Part shown: in pieces, positions 11,618 through 23,363 of the stretch
Layout of the letters: the number at the start of each line of letters is the position of its first letter
Numbering within the stretch: the first letter of the stretch is position 1
Source: Plantago ovata
Lineage: Eukaryota > Streptophyta > Magnoliopsida > Lamiales > Plantaginaceae
Assembly (NCBI GenBank): GCA_028274465.1
Contig: CM051455.1
Coordinates: 124,035,462-124,099,461 of the forward strand
DNA: 64,000 bases
Reading direction: 5' to 3'
Translations under genes and position numbers: made by a program
The notes under the pieces: generated by a model
What the model was told of the DNA's origin: nothing
Databases searched by the model: none
What the model saw: only the letters and a program-made list of their open reading frames with translations

Positions 11618-12187
11618 CTAACCTTTAGAGGAAGCGGTAAGGGTAAGCTCAAGGTGATCAACCTCCCTTTGGTCACTAGTTATCTCGAAGTATGGCTTCA
11701 CTCGCTGGCCATTCACCTTGAAGGTATTGCCCGTCTTTGGATCGAAGAGTTTAACAGCTCCATGGGGAGCAACTTCGATAATTTCGTACGGTCCATCCCA
11801 ATGAGTACGGAGCTTTCCAGGAAATAGTCGAAGGCGAGAATTAAATACCAAAGATTTTTGTCCAGGAATCAATTCCTTACGTACTATACCACGATCATGA
11901 TACTTCTTAGTACGTTCCTTGTAAATCTTGGCATTTTCATAAGAACCTAGTCGTAATTCATCAAGCTCATCTAGTTGCAACAATCGCTCCTCGCCAGCTT
12001 TTCCCATATCAAGGTTGAGTGCTTTAATAGCCCAATATGCCTTGTGTCCTAGTTCTACGGGAAGATGACACGCTTTCCCATACACAAGCCTGTACGGAGT
12101 GGTCCTAATCACCGTCTTGTAGCTAGTCCTGTATGCCCAAAGTGCATCATTCAATTTTCCTGCCCAATCCTTCCTACTAGGCTTCAC
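11618..12187 (-). pseudogene. Athila element 1 integrase, C-terminal part
   Basis: About 189 residues: end of the integrase core and its C-terminal domain, with [30 protein letters not shown] and [15 protein letters not shown] followed by [20 protein letters not shown]. This is the usual Athila/Gypsy integrase tail that binds DNA. It is separated from the catalytic core by a frameshift between about 12188 and 12300. The frame stops at 11618, which marks the natural end of pol in this family. Confidence 0.85.
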
Positions 12188-12283
12188 TACTCGCTCCAGG
12201 ATCTTCTTGATTTGACGGTTGCTGACTTCGACTTGCCCCGATGTATGTGGGTGATAAGGTGTAGCGACACTATGGTGGACACT

Positions 12284-12724
12284 TTATCTCTTAAGAAGGG
12301 AGGCAAACGTTCTATTGACGAAGTGTGACCCTCCATCGCTGATGATTGTCCTAGGGCATCCAAATCTCGAGAAGATTACTTCTTTCAAGAACTTCATAAC
12401 CACTGCGCCGTCATTTGTTTTTGTAGGAATTGCCTCTACCCATTTAGTGACATAGTCCACTGCAACAAGAATGTATTCATAGCCTCCACTGTTTGGAAAT
12501 GGTCCCATAAAATCAATGCCCCATACATCGAAGGGTTCTACCACCAGATTCCCTTGAAGGGGCATTTCATCCTTCTTGCCGATACCACCACCTCGTTGAC
12601 ATGGGTCACAATTCTTCACAAAACCTCGAGCATCTTTGTATATTGTTGGCCAGAAAAATCCTGCATGTAGTACCTTGCGTGCTGTCTTCAATCCACTGTA
12701 GTGCCCCCCCACAGTTAAGCTCAT
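12284..12724 (-). pseudogene. Athila element 1 integrase, zinc finger and catalytic core
   Basis: Contains CDPCQRGG (second half of the HHCC zinc finger), then [10 protein letters not shown] (first catalytic Asp), IISDGGSHF (second Asp) and the frame is lost before the catalytic Glu. Integrase inserts the cDNA into chromosomes. The upstream HHCC part lies in the preceding fragment because of a 103-base tandem duplication (about 12704-12910). Broken at both ends, so not functional. Confidence 0.85.
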
Positions 12725-12910
12725 GGCAACGGCTCATTACACTTTGCTGCTCTTCTTGTGGCACGCATCTCCTTAGAATCCCATCAGCTCCTTCCTTGAA
12801 TAGATGCCCCCCCACAGTTAAGCTCATGGCAACGGCTCATTACACTTTGCTGCTCTTCTTGTGGCACGCATCTCCTTAGAATCCCATCAGCTCCTTCCTT
12901 GAATAGATGC
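12704..12910. repeat. 103-base tandem duplication in the integrase zinc-finger region
   Basis: The stretch containing ACAGTTAAGCTCATGGCAAC occurs at 12711 and again at 12814, with near-identical sequence to the next copy. 103 is not a multiple of three, so it shifts the frame within the HHCC finger. Confidence 0.9.
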
Positions 12911-13827
12911 GGATCATCCCATATGTAAGTCCTGCATTGCTTAGCAAGAGCTCTCTTGTCCGAGGCTGAAAAGTTAGTGGGGAAAATATTCATAGCCAAA
13001 TAGTTTACAATATCCGCATACCATGGCTCTTCATTAGCCTTCATTAGGTGCTCATCGGGGAGGTCTTCATTGATGGGTATCGGATCAATCGGAATATTAG
13101 GTATTCTAGATAAATGATCTGCTACTAAATTCTCCCTACCAGCTCTATCCACTATGGTCAAATCAAAGTCTTGCAGCAAAAGGACCCAACGGATTAATCT
13201 AGGCTTAGAATCTTGCTTAGCTATCAAATGTCTCAAGGCAGCATGATCAGTATGGACATTTACAGGATGTCCAATTAAGTAAGACCTAAACTTTTGTAAA
13301 GCAAAGACAGCAGCTAAAAACTCCTTTTCAGTAGTTGTATAATTAACCTGTGCGGAGTATAGAGTCTTACTAACATAATAAATCACACGATACTGCTTAT
13401 CAACTTTTTGGCATAAAACAGCATCCATAGCAAAATTCGAAGCATCACACATAATTTCGAAAGGAAGATTCCAGTCAGGCGGCACAACAATGGGAGCGGA
13501 AACAAGCTTTTCCTTAAGTGTATTAAAAGCAACTAAGCATTCATTAGAGAAATGGAAAACCACATCTTTAGCAAGCAAGCTACTTAGAGGTTTAGCAATT
13601 TTCGAAAAATCTTTAATAAACCTCCTATGAAAACCTACATGGCCAAGAAAAGATTGCAATTCTTTAACGCAAGTGGGTGGGGGAAGTTTTTCAATGATTT
13701 CTATCTTAGCCTTGTCTACCTCAATACCTCTTTCAGAAACTACATGTCCTAGAACAATGCCTTCTCTAACCATATAATGACTCCTCTCCCAGCTTAAGTT
13801 CAAGTTGCATTCAATGCACCTTTTCAA
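12784..13827 (-). pseudogene. Athila element 1 reverse transcriptase thumb, RNase H and start of integrase
   Basis: About 347 residues. The N-terminal part ([20 protein letters not shown], then [20 protein letters not shown]) is the end of the reverse transcriptase. It is followed by the RNase H domain, with [37 protein letters not shown] and [12 protein letters not shown], and then HLSRIPN and the first half of the integrase zinc finger ([10 protein letters not shown]). The last residues come from the 103-base duplication. A TGA at 13840 splits it from the catalytic part of the reverse transcriptase. Confidence 0.88.
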
Positions 13828-13839
13828 AACTAGATCTAA

Positions 13840-14121
13840 TCATTGCAAGCATTCATCAAATGAATCACCAAAAAGGGAAAAATCATCCATGAAAACTTCA
13901 ACAAATTTTGTTACCATGTCAAAGAAAACAGAAAGCATGCACCTTTGAAAAGTGGCGGGAGCATTGCATAGTCCAAATGGCATCCTCCTATAGGCAAATG
14001 TTCCGAATGGGCAAGTGAATGTCGTCTTCTCCTGATCCTCCGGTGCAATCGGGATCTGGTAGAAACCTGATAAACCATCAAGAAAACAATAGAACTTCCG
14101 CCCCGCAAGGCGGTTTAGCAT
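13840..14121 (-). pseudogene. Athila element 1 reverse transcriptase catalytic core
   Basis: 93 residues with FLDGLSGFYQIPI, FGTFAYRRMPFGLCNAPATF and the catalytic FMDD motif (VEVFMDDFSLFG) of Athila enzymes. This domain copies the element RNA into DNA. It ends at a TGA where the family reads on into LDLVLKRC, and it is separated from the upstream fragment by a one-base shift near an A-run at 14150. Confidence 0.88.
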
Positions 14122-14126
14122 GTCAT

Positions 14127-15446
14127 CTATAAATGGTAAAGGGAAGTGATCTTTTTAGTGGCGGCATTTATTCTTCTGTAGTCAATGCACATCCTCCATC
14201 CAGTGGTCTTCCTAACCGGTACCAATTCTCCCTTCTCATTTTCTTCCACCGCGACTCCCGATTTCTTAGAAACTACATGTACCGGGTTCACCCATCGACT
14301 ATCTGGAATGGGGTAAATCATATCAGCATCTAACAACTTGATCACTTCCTTTTTTACCACCTCTTGCATTGCTGGATTTATCCTTCGCTGAGGTTGCCTA
14401 ACAGGTTTGGCATCTTGTTCTAGAGTGATGTTGTGCACGCATCTTGTAGGGCTAATTCCTTTGATATCGCTGATCCCCCATCCTATAGCTGCGGAATTTT
14501 CCTTCAATACTTTAATCAGCTTACTTTCTTCATTGTCTGAGAGATGTGAGGAGACAATCACAGGCTTTCTCTGATTTTCTCCTAAATACACATACTTGAG
14601 GTGCGCAGGAAGCGGCTTCAATTCTAAGCTAGGTTCTTCAGGAAACCCACTTTCTTCTTCTTCTTCATCCAAAGGTTCAAGTACCTCTTCTCCTACGAGA
14701 ATTTCTGGGGTGCTATCCATTATTTCCACTAGTTCCCTTGCTTCTTTGGTCATGTAGCACGTCTCAGCTTGCATTGTTAGTGCTTCCTCAAGTGGTTCGC
14801 GGTCGCCATGGCTATGATGAAATTCTGGAATTGCGGATTCGTACCAATCGACAAATTTTAATTCCTCCGCAACTTCCTTGTCTCTGACGCTGCATCCTAC
14901 CAACTCAATCTCTTCGCCCATTACTTCCATAGTTATTTTCTTGCCCTTATGTTCTAGGCATGTGTTGGTAGTTGCCATGAATGGTCTCCCCAGTAGTACT
15001 ATGTGCTCACAGATATGGCTCTTTCCCTTGTCCCCGGATTTCATTACTACAAAATCAGCTGGGATTATCAATTTGTCCACTTTCACAAGGATGTCTTCTA
15101 TTATCCCGACTGGCCTCTTCACACTTTGGTCCGCCATTTGGACCACCATATCAGTTGGTGTCAATTCTCCGAGTTCCAGGGCCTTGTATACCGAATACGG
15201 CATTAAGTTAATGCTAGCTCCTAAGTCAAGCATTGCCTGCGTAGTTCGTCCATTCCCTAAGGCTATGTCGATGATGAAGCTGCCAGGATCCTTTTTCTTC
15301 ATCGGCAATCCGGCAATCGAGTTGACCGTTTCAACCCCATTCACTTCCTTTCCTGAAGTAATCCTTTTGTTCTTGATCTCACGAAAGAATTTCGTATAAG
15401 CTGGAATATTCTGGATTAACTCTAAGAGTGGCACATTGACCTCCAC
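14127..15446 (-). pseudogene. Athila element 1 protease and N-terminal reverse transcriptase
   Basis: 439 residues. The aspartic protease has the family motif LDLGASINLMPYSVYKALEL (catalytic Asp in DLGA), and the region ends with the first reverse transcriptase block CIDYRRINAATKK. The same protein is encoded intact on + in element 3 (33160-34884 and 42947-43206). A TGA at 15456-15458, where element 3 has AGA (Arg), separates it from gag. Confidence 0.88.
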
Positions 15447-15455
15447 CTTTGACAG

Positions 15456-16223
15456 TCATTGGAATAGGGGTGAATCTTGAATATCCTTCTTGACTGGTTT
15501 GATCCGACTCGGGTATGGCACATGTGGCTTCGGAGGCACATATGGATTGCAAGATTTGTGAAGTCCTCCTGGCATACTAGTTCCTACCTCGGCTTCATCA
15601 TCATCTATGTCTATCACAGATGGTCTTGGTTCATCATTCTCTTCCGGAACTTCTTGAGGTTCTTTTGGACTTCCGCCAACCTCTTGTTCTGTGCTTGCCC
15701 CTCTATTATCGACCTCAGTAGATTCCGCCCGCTTAGGACGTACAAAGTTAGGAATTTTGGTCATCTTGCCTCCTCGGAGCAGTAGATTCACCTCTTCGTA
15801 CTCATTCTCCTCGGTAGCAACAGCTGGAGGCTGCTCGGGATCAGCTTCAGTTGTCTCTTTGGCAGGACTAGGATTGTCCTGTTCCTTGGAGTTGGGAGGT
15901 GATTCGCTCTTCACTTCGGGTGGTTTGCTCACTACTTCTTGTGGGGTATCCTCGACTTCATTACCACACCTTCCACACTTCAGTAGGCTAAGCTCTTTGA
16001 TCAGTTGCTCAGTTACTTCGATCGCTTCAAAAGCCTTCTCGATGCGAAGATTGTTCTCAGCCTGCCCTGCGTGTGCTACTTCGAAGACACTCTCAATGGC
16101 TTTGATTCCTGCGTAAAATGCAAGTTCCTCCTCCTCACTGAGGTCTTCATCCTCAGAATAGCTGTCGTATACCCCCTCAGTTTCGTCTTGATTTGAGTAT
16201 ATATTGGCGACTTCGTTCGACAT
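15456..16223 (-). pseudogene. Athila element 1 gag, C-terminal part
   Basis: 255 residues of acidic, Pro/Glu-rich linker (SEEEELAFYAGIKAIESVF, then LLKCGRCGNEVED) ending in a PPKPHVPYPSRIKP tract ahead of the protease. Matches residues after about 210 of the intact frame on + at 33160. Split from the N-terminal gag by a frameshift near 16240. Confidence 0.85.
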
Positions 16224-16230
16224 TATTTTC

Positions 16231-16842
16231 TCAGATTGTGCAGATCCATTTGGCGTACGTTTGAAAGACCTTCACTGCCTCTTCAACTGTACATTCTTCC
16301 AAACCTCCACATATCCCATCTATTTGAAGCCTAACTTCATCTCGTAGTCCTCCAACAAAAAACCAAATCAGCTCCCCATCGTCGAAATGGTGGTGGGGGC
16401 ACTCACGTTTATACAGCTCAAAACGTTCATAGGTGTCACAGAACCGCTCGTATTCTCCTTGCTTGAAGTATTCGATCCGATTCCGTAGTGCAATCGTCTC
16501 ATGGTAAGGCATGAAACGTGCTAAGAACTCCTCTACTACTTGGCTCCAGGTCTTCAGTGATCCTGGTGCTAACCTTGCTATCCATATCCTCGGTTCATAT
16601 CCCAAAGCAAAAGGAAATAATTTCCTGCATAATTTCCTACATAATTGATCCTCGGTGAACCCCTCTTCATAGGATCTGATGAAGCTTATTGGATTCATAT
16701 CCTCTCCTTCTTCGAACCTTGGTATCCTTCTCACTATGGTGCTTGTTACCTCGTACCCCGATAACTCTTCTTCCAAGTATATAGCTGACCCCCTCCTGAC
16801 TTGCGAGAACGTCGGTGTCAAGCGGGCTTTTAAGGTCGTCAT
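16231..16842 (-). pseudogene. Athila element 1 gag, N-terminal capsid part
   Basis: 203 residues starting MTTLKARLTPTFSQ. Contains the Retrotrans_gag type capsid segment (WIARLAPGSLKTWSQVVEEF, LARFMPYHETIALRNRIEYF, ERFELYKRECPHH). Gag forms the particle in which reverse transcription takes place. Compared with element 3 it has lost EVAKDPAK and gained a short duplication (CRKLCRKL), and it leaves frame near 16245. Confidence 0.88.
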
Positions 16843-17071
16843 ACCTGGAAATCTGTATCAGGAGTAACTCAAAACTAAAAATTAGCCTCGTTAGAAATTT
16901 CGAAAATCGAGAAAATTTCTGGATATCGAATACTACTAAAGCTAGGAAAGGAGTATTAGAAACAGACTAGGAAAGCAGTATCAGAGAGAGATTGAAAAGG
17001 AAAACTAAAACTAATAGAATTAGGAATCTAAAGCTATAAATATAAACAAATTAAATAGAAAAAAGGAGTAT
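16843..17071 (-). other. 5' leader of Athila element 1
   Basis: Untranslated leader between primer site and gag, similar to 32928-33159 (reverse sense) in element 3. No ORF. Confidence 0.7.
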
Positions 17072-17072
17072 T

Positions 17073-17091
17073 GTCCCCGGCAACGGCGCCA
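17073..17091 (-). promoter_or_regulatory. Primer binding site (tRNA-Asp type) of Athila element 1
   Basis: On the - strand TGGCGCCGTTGCCGGGGA, complementary to the 3' end of plant tRNA-Asp and three bases inside the LTR. Usual for Athila elements. Confidence 0.88.
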
Positions 17092-17094
17092 ATT

Positions 17095-18356
17095 TGATGA
17101 ACGTGTCAAGGTCAATCAAATAAATTTGTTATTTAGCCAAAGGCAATCCACAACTACAACGAAAACCGTAGTGTAGTAGCAGAATGACTCGAGTGTCGTT
17201 CTCTCAGGACTATAACTTGCTTTATCTATTTAACAAGAGAATATAAAACAGCAGACAGATAGCAATAGGGGGTTTCTAGCAGATAATGGAGATTGGTGAT
17301 AGTATGGTCCTTCTTAGCATAATGGGTCGATAATCATGTATAAATTCCTCGGTCTTGCATAGAGATCTTTGAATCAATCTAGTGTCCTGTTGCAAGTATT
17401 AAGCACTACGAAGATAATCTGGTCTGACTAGTCAATCACGGTTGTCCTAATGTGTTCCGTAGTTATTCAACACTACGAAGATAATTGGTCTGATGGTCGA
17501 CTAGTATCCAATTGTGCATAATAATCAATACAACATACGAGAATTTTGGTTACAACTGATCAACGAAATCAAGCAATGACACGGAGTATAATGCGCGATA
17601 TAGCCATTAGCATGATTATCTTCCCTCGCTAAGAATTCACATACTACCACCAATGATAAGTTTAGCTACTCATATTATGCGTGCAATCAACATAAATCAT
17701 AGAAGAAAACATATTGAAAGATAAATAAAATAAGTAGTATAAAACTGTAAGATACAAAGTTACCGAAGGTTGTCAATCTCCGGATGATTGCGATCCTACG
17801 AGCTCCAAACTGCTATGAAAAGTATCCCCTCAGCTATGGAACTCCCAGGATAGGCCCCGGGAAGTTCCTACCTAAAACTATAGAGAGAGGTGAGAAAGTA
17901 GGTCTGGAAAGATATGATTTTCGGAGAGAAAACTGAGCACTATATATAGGCCCAGAATAATCTCTGGGGCGGTTCGCCGCAGGATGGGGCGGTTCGCCCC
18001 CCGTCTTTTTCGCGGAATTCCGCATTTTTCGACGCGGATTTGGATTTCTTCACCTTTTCGGACTCGGTTTCTGACTTCTAGTGGCCTTCTAACTTCCAGA
18101 TTCGACCCCTAGACTCCAAATCTTATCCGGAAACCTTCAGATACTCCAAATAGGCTTCTGGAACACCAATTCCTTGTCAACTTCGATATAATTGCCCAGA
18201 AATCCCCGAATTTCAACCAAAACCTGTAAAATAAAATCTAAAGGGAAACGTGACACTATTCTAATAAAATGTACTAAAATATAGCTAAATTAACATAGAG
18301 GATAGCTAAAATAGGTGAAAAAGACTCGAATGAAAGTGTAAAATACACATTTATCA
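17095..18356 (-). repeat. 5' LTR of Athila element 1
   Basis: 1262 bases, partner of 7581-8844, with the same TATA box and GC-rich hairpins (near 17964-18000). Followed by the right target duplication GCTAG (18357-18361). Confidence 0.92.
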
Positions 18357-18361
18357 GCTAG

Positions 18362-19864
18362 ATAAGTTATTTCTTTTGCGTATGATGTATTTTATTTTCT
18401 GAAAAGAAAATAACTTATTGATGCTGAAGCTTATGATGTATCTTATTTTCTGAAAAGAAAGTAACCTATTGAAGCATTTGCTGACGATATACTTTGTTTT
18501 TACAAACAAACTATTGAAGCAAATAGAAACCGCTCAGAATCTTGAAGATTATTGAAGATCTGAAGACTTGAAGATTTAGAAGATCTGAAGACTTGAAGAT
18601 TGCTGAAGACTGGTATCTACAAAGGCACGTGTTGCTCAGAAAGTGGAAAATTTAGCAACAGCATTGCATAAGTGAAAATCTAAAAGACAGAGTAGGTTGT
18701 GCTTGCTGAAACTGAGACTGACCACTTGCTGATGGAACATATGTGACCTCTTGCTGAAAGTACTTGATTTTGCGCTCCAATGTTACTGTTTGAATTCTAT
18801 TCAAATGTGCATTAAATGCAAAGCTTACACGCGAAGGACATGAAGACTAGAAAACAAACAAAGACGCTGCTGAAAGTACAAAAGCAAGATAGTGACATGT
18901 TAAGGAACAAAAGCCTTAGGATTTGAAATTCAAACGGCTCCTTACTTACACTATAAATAGAGGTCATCCGGCGAAGAGTTGAAGTGTGTCAACAACGTGA
19001 TCAAACTCTCACTTGTGCTTAAAACTCACATACCTTCAAATACTCTTACTGCCATTGATCCATTCCAAGACTTAAAGCTTGAAAAAGCTACTTGTAAAGA
19101 AGTAGAACAAACTCGGCTAAGAAATTAGTTAAGTGTTCTTTCTTTCGAACAAGAACAAGTCTTGACACCAGAAACAATCAAACTTGTTTACTGCAAAGTA
19201 TTCCAAGTTGTGTTTCTTAGATTACTTGTTGTAACTGAATAAGTTATAATTAAGTTATCTCACCCCAAAACTCTCAAACTGAAAATACACCCTTTCAGGC
19301 GTGATATTCAGGGGGAACTTAATCGAGCATAGTTTTGCTGATTAAAAGTACCAAGTTTGGTGGAGAACAAGGTTGAGTTCTCTAGTTTAGGTTGGAGACA
19401 AAGCAAGTGTGCTTTGGTTTCTGTTGAATCGCTCTAGATAGGAGATTGTAAGGAACCTCAATCATATCTTAGTGGATCCAGTCCTAGAAAGGACAAAGTG
19501 GATTAGTTGAGAGATTACGCCACTCTCAGATACCACTAAAAAAGTGTTTGTGTGATTTACTTACTGTATTTAGTTTTCAGTAAATCATATCTTTCTGTAC
19601 ACAGTCACTCACTTCACTTGCTGAAACGTTTACTTACTAAAAGAGCACTTATTGTATCAAAGACTTCCGCTCTCTGATTTTAAGTATCAGCAAACCAAGC
19701 TACTGTAAAGTAACTTACGCTTGCTGAGAAAGTTAAGTATCAGCAAACTCATTACTGAAAAGTAATAAGCACTTGCTGAGAAAGTTTTAAACGACGAAAG
19801 TTTGAAAAAACTATTCACCCCCCCCCTCCCCTCTAGTCTTTCTTGTTATTTAAAGGGACCAACA
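18362..19864 (+). mobile_element. Sirevirus-like 3' LTR, second segment
   Basis: Continues the LTR interrupted at 7580; joined length is about 1.65 kb. A TATA box, CTATAAATAG, lies at 18951-18960. Near the end is the CTATTCACCCCCCC-CTCTAGT block commonly seen at Sirevirus LTR ends, and the LTR closes with GGGACCAACA at 19864. What follows is a different element, so this is the 3' end of the Sirevirus. Confidence 0.8.
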
Positions 19865-20819
19865 CATACTTTGATAGGGCATCTGCTCTTTGATTGAGAT
19901 CCCTTGAGAACTTCTCAATCTCACAACTTTCGAATTTTTGGATTTCCTCCGTGATGGCGCTCTTGTACTCGGCCAGTGAATCCTTCTTGGTTTTGAATTT
20001 TCCCGAGATTTGCTTCTCGGCCAATTGAGAATCAGTGAAGAGATGTAGCTTCTTCACTTCCAGTGCTTTTGCCATACGTAGAGCGATGAGGATGGCTTCA
20101 TACTCGGCTTCATTGTTGGAGACCGAGAAACTAAGAGTGACGGCGTACTCCATTTCGGCTCCTCCGAGACTCTTGAAGTATATTCCTATCCCGCCATTTT
20201 TTCCTGATGAGGATCCATCCACTTGAAGAATCCAGACGTCTCCATGGTTGACTAGTTCCTTGGGTTTTGGAGAGACGGTCTCTGTACCCTTTGGCTCCTC
20301 GATTTTTTCTGTCAGGAACACTTCATGTCTTTTTCTTTTTGTCTGGGACATCTCTTTGATCTCTTTCAAAGCATCTTCAAGAGCTTGCATAGGGTTGCTT
20401 TGTCGTGGCTGCTCCTCGACCATCATCATGACATTTTGTGTCTCCGGAGGGTTTTCCTCTGAAGTTCCCTTGGAGGGATACTCTACGAGGAAGTCGGCAA
20501 TGACTTGTGCTTTCTTGGCCAAGGGTGCTTGATAGTCGATGTCGTACTCGCTCAATTCGATTGCCCATCTTGCTAATCTTCCCGAGTTTTCGGGTTTTCC
20601 AAGGACTTGCTTGAGAGGTTGCTTCGTCAAGACTACAACCTTGTGAGCTCCAAAGTAAGGCTTCAACCTCCTTGCCGTGTAGACTAGGGCGAAGGATAGC
20701 CTCTCAATATCCATGTACCGCGTGTCAGCTCCGGCGAGTGGCAAGTGGTCGTTACCTTGGATTCGCACCAACACCAAGCTGATAGCTTCTCCAGTCGCTG
20801 CTAGGTACAAGTAAAGCAC
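19865..20819 (-). pseudogene. Tat element RNase H and additional RNase H
   Basis: First a retroviral-type RNase H (LYLYLAATGEAISLVL, YFGAHKVVVLTKQPLKQVL, LARWAIELSEYDIDYQ), then, after a charged linker, a second RNase H with VDGSSSGKNGGIGIY, NNEAEYEAILIALR, LFTDSQLAEKQ and RADALSKY, giving the full D-E-D-D set. The second domain is the extra RNase H known from Tat/Ogre elements. The frame runs a few codons into the Sirevirus LTR end. A TAG near 20907 separates it from the upstream piece. Confidence 0.88.
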
Positions 20820-20903
20820 CTCTCCTTCTATGGGTTTTGATAACAGTGGGGGAGAGAGTAGATACTCTTTAAGCTTCTCGAAGGCTTCCTCGCATTCTCT
20901 CCA

Positions 20904-21219
20904 CTAGAAGTGGTTGCTCTTTCTTAACACTTTGAAAAATGGGAGGTTTTTCTCGGCAGACCTCGAGATGAATCTACTCAATGCGATTGACTTTCCGACC
21001 AATTGTTGCACCTCATTGATGGATTGAGGTTGAGGAAGATCGAAGATGGCCTTTATTTTTTCGGGGTTTGCTTCTATTCCTCTCCCTGTTACCATGTAAC
21101 CGAGGAACATCCCCCCTTTGACTCCGAAGGTACACTTCGCTGGGTTGAGCTTCATGCCATACTTTCTCAAAATTGAGAAGCATTTTTCCAGGTAACCTAC
21201 ATGTTGCTCCTCGGTCTTG
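20904..21219 (-). pseudogene. Tat element reverse transcriptase, C-terminal part
   Basis: Residues such as KYGMKLNPAKCTFGVKGG and FLGYMVTGRGIEANPEKI are the block after the YVDD motif in Gypsy reverse transcriptases. The reading joins directly to the YVDDMLVKSK at 22495 once the solo LTR is removed. Ends in a TAG where a Trp-containing sequence (WRECEEAF) continues. Confidence 0.85.
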
Positions 21220-22489
21220 TGATGAATGTGTATTTTACACTTTCATTTGAGTCTTTTTCACCTATTTTAGCTATCCTCTATGTTAATTTAGCTATATTTT
21301 AGTGCATTTTATTAGAATAGTGTCACATTTCCCTTTAGATTTTATTTTACAGGTTTTGGTTGAAAAACGAGAATTTCCGGGCAATTATATTGAAGTTGAC
21401 AAGGAATTGGTGTTCCAGAAGCCTATTTGGAGTATCTGAAGGTTTCCGGATAGGATTTGGAGTCTAGGGGTCGAATCTGGAGGTTAGAAGGCCACTAGAA
21501 GTCAAAAACCGAGTCCGAAAAGGGAAAGAAATCCAAAAACGCGTCGAAAACGCGGAATTCCGCGAAAATTATTCCCGGGCGAACCGCCCGGTGTGTGGGG
21601 CGAATCGCCCCACACTTATTCGTAGCCTATATATAGTTGCTCAGTTTTTCTCCGAAATTCATACTTTTCCAGACCTATTCTCTCACCTTTCTCTGTAGTT
21701 TTAGGTAGGAACTCCCCAGAGCCTGTTCTGGCGGTTCGTAGCTTAGGAAACACTTTTTCATAGCAGATTGGAGCTTGTAGGATCGCAATTTCTTCGGAGA
21801 TTGACAACCTTCGGTAACATTGTATCTTACAGTTTATTCTACTTATTTTAATATATCTTTCAACATGTTTTCATCTATGATTTCTGTTGATTGCATGCCT
21901 ATTAGGAGTAGCTAAACTTATCGTTGGTGGTAGTATGTGAATTCTTAACGAAGGGAAGATAATCATGCTAATGGCTATATCGCGCATTATACTCCGTGTT
22001 ATTGATTTATTTCATTGATCAGGCTCAGCCTAAATTCTCGTATGTTGTATTAATTACACAATGGGACCCTCGTCGACCTATGCGCATGTTTATCTTCGTA
22101 GTGTTGAATAATTACGGAACACAATAGGACAATAGAGATTGACTTGTCAGTATCATTATCTTCCTAGTGCTTAATAATTGCAACAGGACATTAGATTGAT
22201 CAAAGATCTCCATGCAAGACCGAGGAATTTACGCATGATTATTGACCCGTTATGCTTTGAAGGATCATACTATCACCAATCTCCATTATCTGTTAGAAAA
22301 ACCTTTGCTTTTACGTCTGCTGTTTTTATATTCTCTAGTTAAATAGATAAAGCTAGTTATAGTCCTGAGAGAACGACACTCGAGTCATTCTACTGCTACA
22401 CTACGGTTTTCGTTGTAGTTGTGGATTTCCTTTGGCTAAATAACAAATATATTTGATTGAACCGGGACCCGACAAACCCGCGTTCATCA
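21220..22489 (+). mobile_element. Solo LTR of the Athila-related family, nested in the Tat reverse transcriptase
   Basis: 1270 bases, flanked by the perfect duplication TCTTG (21215-21219 and 22490-22494). + strand ends are TGATGAATGTGT and CGTTCATCA; its sense direction is + on the basis of the TATATATAG box near 21628. One of the more diverged family copies. It splits the Tat reverse transcriptase exactly after the YVDD motif. Confidence 0.93.
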
Positions 22490-22494
22490 TCTTG

Positions 22495-23363
22495 CTCTTG
22501 ACAAGCATATCATCAACATACATTTTCATTGTTTTACCCAGCTCTTCTTTGAACATTTTGTTGACTAGCCTTTGGTAGGTCGCTCCGGCGTTTTTGAGAC
22601 CGAATGGCATCACGTTGAAGCAATACACATTGCCATTAGCGAAGAAGGCGGTCTTGGGTACATCATCTTTGGCCATTTTGACTTGGTAGAAACCCTGGTA
22701 TGCATCCATGAAACTCAAGAGGGCGCATCCAGCAGTGGAATCGACCAGTTGGTCGATCCGTGGGAGAGGGTAGGGATCCTTCGGGCAAAACTTGTTGAGT
22801 CTTGTGAAGTTGTTGCACATTCTCCACTTGCCAGGACCCTTCTCCACGAGGACCACATTGCAAACCCAATCGGAGTATCTCACCTCCTTGATGTGACCAG
22901 CCTTAAGAAGTCTTTGGACTTCAGCTTCAATGATGGCATTATCTTCCGCACTGAAGTCTCTTCGCTTTTCTCTGATGTGGGTGATCGACGGGTCGACGTT
23001 CAGACGGTGAACAGCGAATCGTGGGTCGATCCCCTTGAGGTCCTCGGTACTCCACGCGAAGATGTCGTTGTTATCTTTCAAACATTGGATGAGTTTCATC
23101 CTTACTTCTGTAGTCATCTCGGTACCAATTTTTGTGACCTTGTCGGCACTTCCTTCGACAATTTGGATTTCTTCAAGGGTTTCTCTTGCTTCAATTTTGT
23201 ATTCCTCAAAGAACTTCTTCTTTTTGGAAGATGGTGGAATTGGTGGGATTACTTGATACTCCTCGAGCTCTTTAACAACTCCTACTAGGGTATCCTTATC
23301 TTTCTTCAAGATTGCTTTCCTTCGCCTAAGTGACGGGCTTGGCTTTTTTGACTTTTTCTTCAC
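22495..23363 (-). pseudogene. Tat element reverse transcriptase core
   Basis: Polymerase blocks in order: WSTEDLKGIDP, KWRMCNNFTRLNKFCPKDPY, FMDAYQGFYQVKM, FNVMPFGLKNAGATYQRLV and the catalytic MYVDDMLVKS. The frame is continuous with the upstream protease part except for a single TGA at about 23364. Cut after YVDD by the solo LTR. Confidence 0.88.

Larger units (their letters stand above)
7581..18356 (-). mobile_element. Athila-type Ty3/Gypsy element 1, full length with both LTRs, coding on -
   Basis: Flanked by the perfect 5-base duplication GCTAG (7576-7580 and 18357-18361). LTRs 7581-8844 and 17095-18356 differ by about 25-30 sites by eye. The primer site at 17073-17091 is complementary to the plant tRNA-Asp 3' end and the polypurine tract is next to the left LTR. 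Order on the - strand is gag, protease, reverse transcriptase, RNase H, integrase, then a long non-coding 3' region. Motifs such as RMPFGLCNAPATFQ and FMDDFSLFG are those of the Athila branch. Several frameshifts and stops make it non-functional. A solo LTR sits in its 3' region. Confidence 0.93.

Noticed and set aside
22572..23288. 238-codon + strand frame
   Set aside because: Antisense of the Tat reverse transcriptase, which has clear motifs on the other strand.
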